In this document: one piece after another, positions 61,165 through 64,000 of the stretch
How the letters are laid out: each line of letters opens with the position of its first letter
Numbering within the stretch: position 1 is the stretch's first letter
Assembly (NCBI RefSeq): GCF_021440085.1
Contig: NZ_JAKCPW010000003.1
Coordinates: forward strand, 248,001-312,000
From: Dyadobacter sp. CY261
GTDB taxonomy: Bacteria; Bacteroidota; Bacteroidia; Cytophagales; Spirosomataceae
Length of the DNA stretch: 64,000 nt
Reading direction: 5' to 3'
Notes under the pieces: generated by a model
The model's input: the letters and a program-made list of their open reading frames with translations, nothing else
Told to the model about the DNA's origin: nothing
Database searches by the model: none
Program-made: the position numbers and the translations under genes

Positions 61165-63573
61165 CTATTCGCTCCGCAAACTCTTTACGGGATCGAGCAG
61201 GGCCGCGTGAATGGCCTGATAACTTACGGTGAGGAGCGTGATCGCCAGTGTGCCCAGGCCCGCTGCGGCAAAAATCCACCAGGAAATTTGGGTGTGGTAA
61301 GTGTATCTTTCCAACCAGCGATCCATAAAATACCAGGCAATGGGTGTGGCAAGCAGACAGGATACGACCACCAGGATCAGAAAATCGCTTGAAAGCAGCT
61401 GCCACAAGCTGATGACCGAAGCACCCAGCACTTTTCGGACACCTATTTCTTTGGTCCGTTGCTCTGCCATGAACGAAGCCATTCCAAAAAGCCCAAGGCA
61501 GCTGATAAAGATCGCCAGACCCGCAAATAGGGCCGCTAATTGGCTGATCCTTTCTTCGGCAGCAAACTTTAATGCATATTCCTGATCCACAAATTGGTAA
61601 TTGAACGGTGAATCGGAACTGTATTTTTTGAAAACGGTTTCAATGTTTTTCAATGCCAAACTGGCATTAGTACCAGGATTAATCCTCGCCGTAATAAACC
61701 GGCCTCCTTGGGGATGAATAAAAAAGATAGACTTTTTAACCGGGTCATAAGGCGACTCCATGATCATATCGTCGATCACCCCAATTACTTTGAATGGCCG
61801 TCCGTCCCAGGTTACCGTTTCCCCGATCGCATCGTTCAGGCTCTGCTGCCCTATCCCCATAAACTTCGCGGCAGCTTCATTGATAACAAATCCGGCAGAA
61901 TCGGAAGAAAAAGTTCGGGTAAAATCGCGCCCGGCCAAAAATTTCCAGTCAACTGTTTTTCCGAAATCATGGGAGATACCAATCGTCGCAAATTCGGATT
62001 GCAGGCCGGGATCTTTCCCTTTCCAATTGAAACCTACATTGGCTGAAAAAACCTCCGTGGGCGGTGCGGCGGACTCTGCTATCGACGTCACGCTCCTTGT
62101 TTTCACAAGATCGTCCAGTATGGCGTCAAAATGCGTATGGATATCACGGGAGTTTACCAGCATGGTCACCAGGCCCTGCCTGTTGTAGCCTATGGGGCGA
62201 TTTTTGGCATGAAGGATCTGTTTGTAAACCACCACCGTGCCGATAATCAGGGTAATGGAAACGGTAAATTGTAACACTACCAGGATTTTCCGTGGCAGCG
62301 TCGCCCGCAAACCCATCGGAGTCCATTTACCTTTGAGTGCTTTAATGGGCTGAAAGGAAGACAGGTAGAATGCCGGGTAGCTGCCCGCAATAAGCCCGGT
62401 CAGGAGTGTGAACACAATACCGCTTACCAGCACAACGGGCTCACCCCAGGGGATATGCATTCGCTTGTCCGCAATTTCGTTAAAGAACGGCAGGATAAGC
62501 CGGGCCAGCAATAACGAGAGGAAGAAGGCAAAGAATACAACCAGAAAAGATTCGGTAAAAAATTGGCTTACCAATTGCAGGCGCACCGAGCCAATAGCCT
62601 TCCGGATCCCCACTTCCCTGGCGCGTTTCTCCGACCGTGCCGTACTCAGATTCATAAAATTGATACATGCCAGCAACAATACAAATGCTCCGATAACACC
62701 AAAAAGCCACACGAACTGAACGCGCCCGCCGACATTACTTCCATTGACCCATTCGGAATACAAATGCCAGCGGCTCATCGGATGCAGCAGAATCTGTGGC
62801 TTGAACTTCAACTCACTTGCATTGGCCTTTCTGAGTTTAATGTCTTTAATTTTGTTAGAAACAATTCCTATATCGCTGTTTTCCGATAGCTGCACCAGGA
62901 TTTGAAAAGAACTATTCTCCCATTCGTTATTTGCTACCGCTGCTTTCACCCAGTCGGTCGATGAGGCAAACAGGTCAAATGGCGCTATAAAACCCAGTTC
63001 GTGAAATTCGGAATTGTAAGGTATATCTTCGTAAACGCCAACCACCTTCACATCCAGGTCTTTATTGATTTTCATCATTTTATCGACCGGATCGGCCTTC
63101 TTAAAAAGCGCCTTTGCTACCGATTCGGAGAGCAGGATCGATGCCGGATCTTTCATCCCCGAAGCACTTCCACTTACTATTTTCAATGACAGCATTTCCG
63201 CCGCGCCAACCGACATAAAATTGCCCGGTTTTGTAAAACTGGATTCGCCATAAGTCAGCACATGCCTTTGGAGCCAGGACGTGATCACAACACGGTCAAG
63301 ATCTGCTTCAAAGTTGGATTGCAATTCTCTGAACAACGGCGCCGGAACATTATTGCCTGTATTTACTTCTCCGTCCAGGGTTTGCTGCTGCATTACCCGT
63401 GCAATTCCGTAGTAATTTTTATGGTATTTATTAAAAGATAATTCATCATGAATCCATAGGCCAATCAACATAGCGACTGTCATCCCAACTGCAAGGCCAC
63501 CAATGTTGATTGCGGAGAAAGTCTTCTTTCCCGTCAGATTGCGCCAAGCTATTTTGAAGTAATTTCTGATCAT
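61165..63573 (-). CDS. Two-unit FtsX permease (MacB-like), third paralogue
   Basis: 802 residues, starting MIRNYFKIAWRNLTGKKTFSA. FtsX loops are REVGIRKAIGS (about 325) and KEIGVRKVLGA (about 710). It is clearly the closest relative of the permease at 52130 within the window (shared AFFNEIADK-like and SCLGLFGMASFMAEQRTKEI segments). It lies convergent to the AraC gene with only 3 bp between the stops. It has no ATPase partner nearby. Confidence 0.93.
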   Translation of the reverse strand: MIRNYFKIAWRNLTGKKTFSAINIGGLAVGMTVAMLIGLWIHDELSFNKYHKNYYGIARVMQQQTLDGEVNTGNNVPAPLFRELQSNFEADLDRVVITSWLQRHVLTYGESSFTKPGNFMSVGAAEMLSLKIVSGSASGMKDPASILLSESVAKALFKKADPVDKMMKINKDLDVKVVGVYEDIPYNSEFHELGFIAPFDLFASSTDWVKAAVANNEWENSSFQILVQLSENSDIGIVSNKIKDIKLRKANASELKFKPQILLHPMSRWHLYSEWVNGSNVGGRVQFVWLFGVIGAFVLLLACINFMNLSTARSEKRAREVGIRKAIGSVRLQLVSQFFTESFLVVFFAFFLSLLLARLILPFFNEIADKRMHIPWGEPVVLVSGIVFTLLTGLIAGSYPAFYLSSFQPIKALKGKWTPMGLRATLPRKILVVLQFTVSITLIIGTVVVYKQILHAKNRPIGYNRQGLVTMLVNSRDIHTHFDAILDDLVKTRSVTSIAESAAPPTEVFSANVGFNWKGKDPGLQSEFATIGISHDFGKTVDWKFLAGRDFTRTFSSDSAGFVINEAAAKFMGIGQQSLNDAIGETVTWDGRPFKVIGVIDDMIMESPYDPVKKSIFFIHPQGGRFITARINPGTNASLALKNIETVFKKYSSDSPFNYQFVDQEYALKFAAEERISQLAALFAGLAIFISCLGLFGMASFMAEQRTKEIGVRKVLGASVISLWQLLSSDFLILVVVSCLLATPIAWYFMDRWLERYTYHTQISWWIFAAAGLGTLAITLLTVSYQAIHAALLDPVKSLRSE

Positions 63574-63674
63574 ATCGATTAGCTGTACAGTAGGTAAGCC
63601 AAAGGCATGAATAAGAAAGAATTTACTTGCGCCGAGTTATACCGGGTTGAGTATCTGAACACTGAAACCTGATT

Positions 63675-64000
63675 TCACTTCCAAACCAAGGTAGCCACCG
63701 CGTTCGGGTCAATGGTGTAGTTGAATTGATTTTCGCCCAGGGCGACCGTGAACTTCTTGTTGTCGGATCCCTGGTTTAGTACTACGAGCACTTTGGAACC
63801 ATCGGGATTGAGGAATGCAACGTGTTCCAACTGGCTCGACGCGCTCAACCGGTCGGATTGTACGCGGAATGCGCCCGGCTTCACGAATTTGGACATGTGG
63901 GCGATGGTGTAATACTCCACATTTTTGGTAACACTGCCATTGGATGCGATGGTGACTACACCGCGGCAATTGTCACAACCCTTGTTCTTAGGCCCGTCGC
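63675..64000 (-). CDS. GH30-family beta-glycosidase, C-terminal end (partial)
   Basis: The frame runs from the right window edge to TGA at 63675-63677, 108 visible residues. It starts within GPKNKGCDNCRGVVTI, typical of the end of the GH30 catalytic barrel. Then it contains YYTIAHMSKFVKPGA and ends with the beta-sandwich LVVLNQGSDNKKF. GH30 enzymes include glucosylceramidases and beta-1,6-glucanases. The catalytic glutamates lie outside the window. Confidence 0.85.
   Translation of the reverse strand, partial: DGPKNKGCDNCRGVVTIASNGSVTKNVEYYTIAHMSKFVKPGAFRVQSDRLSASSQLEHVAFLNPDGSKVLVVLNQGSDNKKFTVALGENQFNYTIDPNAVATLVWK

Overview
The window looks like a chromosomal segment of a Bacteroidota member, most likely Cytophagales of the Dyadobacter/Spirosoma kind. 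This is inferred from gene content: FucP-type sugar transport, LytTR regulators, many large two-unit FtsX permeases, PadR-associated permeases, TetR-ABC-HlyD-TolC exporters, a GH30 glycosidase and DUF2306. Several promoters also match the Bacteroidota form TTG-N18-20-TAnnTTTG. Base composition is roughly balanced and coding density is high. No CRISPR array, complete insertion sequence, integrase or phage module was seen.

Layout. 1-160: tail of a membrane protein (possibly CydB). 338-1087: LytTR response regulator. 1219-4327: FucP-like transporter, fucose-dehydrogenase-like SDR and zinc alcohol dehydrogenase. 4506-11330 (minus): a drug-efflux operon (TolC, HlyD, two ABC ATPases, two ABC-2 permeases) with an upstream TetR gene. 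Two related palindromes lie in front of the tetR gene and the tolC gene. 11538-12952: a small membrane-anchored protein overlapping an HTTM-like membrane protein. 13082-20719: lepA followed by a tightly packed putative glycoconjugate cluster (DUF6044, two methyltransferases, HpcH/HpaI aldolase, D-2-hydroxyacid dehydrogenase, GT2). 20951-30469: housekeeping genes (pyruvate dehydrogenase E2, hslV, PBP4, beta-CASP nuclease, accA, HAD phosphatase, site-2 protease, phosphotriesterase-like). 30470-39417 (minus): a MacB-type efflux system (HlyD, TolC, ATPase, two permeases) together with an NtrC-type regulator and its sensor kinase. A candidate sigma-54 promoter precedes the first efflux gene.

39595-45448: a conserved periplasmic protein, a lone FtsX permease, tRNA-Leu(CAA), a secreted protein bracketed by a duplicated tRNA 3' end, and a coiled-coil outer-membrane barrel. 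45637-50889: TetR and a type I secretion-like ABC/HlyD/TolC set whose ABC ATPase has lost nearly all catalytic motifs. 51111-63573: VOC protein, two PadR remnants, three giant two-unit FtsX permeases of one paralogous family, Crp-like and AraC regulators, DUF2306 protein and an SDR. 63675-64000: the C-terminal end of a GH30 glycosidase.

The most unusual features are: a dispersed family of intergenic hairpins built from 7-bp GACCnnn heptads (four copies, three of them inside the MacB/NtrC cluster); the two-site TetR operator system; the degenerate ABC exporter; PadR genes reduced to N-terminal stubs in front of a permease; the tRNA-Leu 3' duplication; and the seven-gene lepA-linked glycoconjugate cluster. 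All functional statements come from reading motifs by eye. No database search was run.
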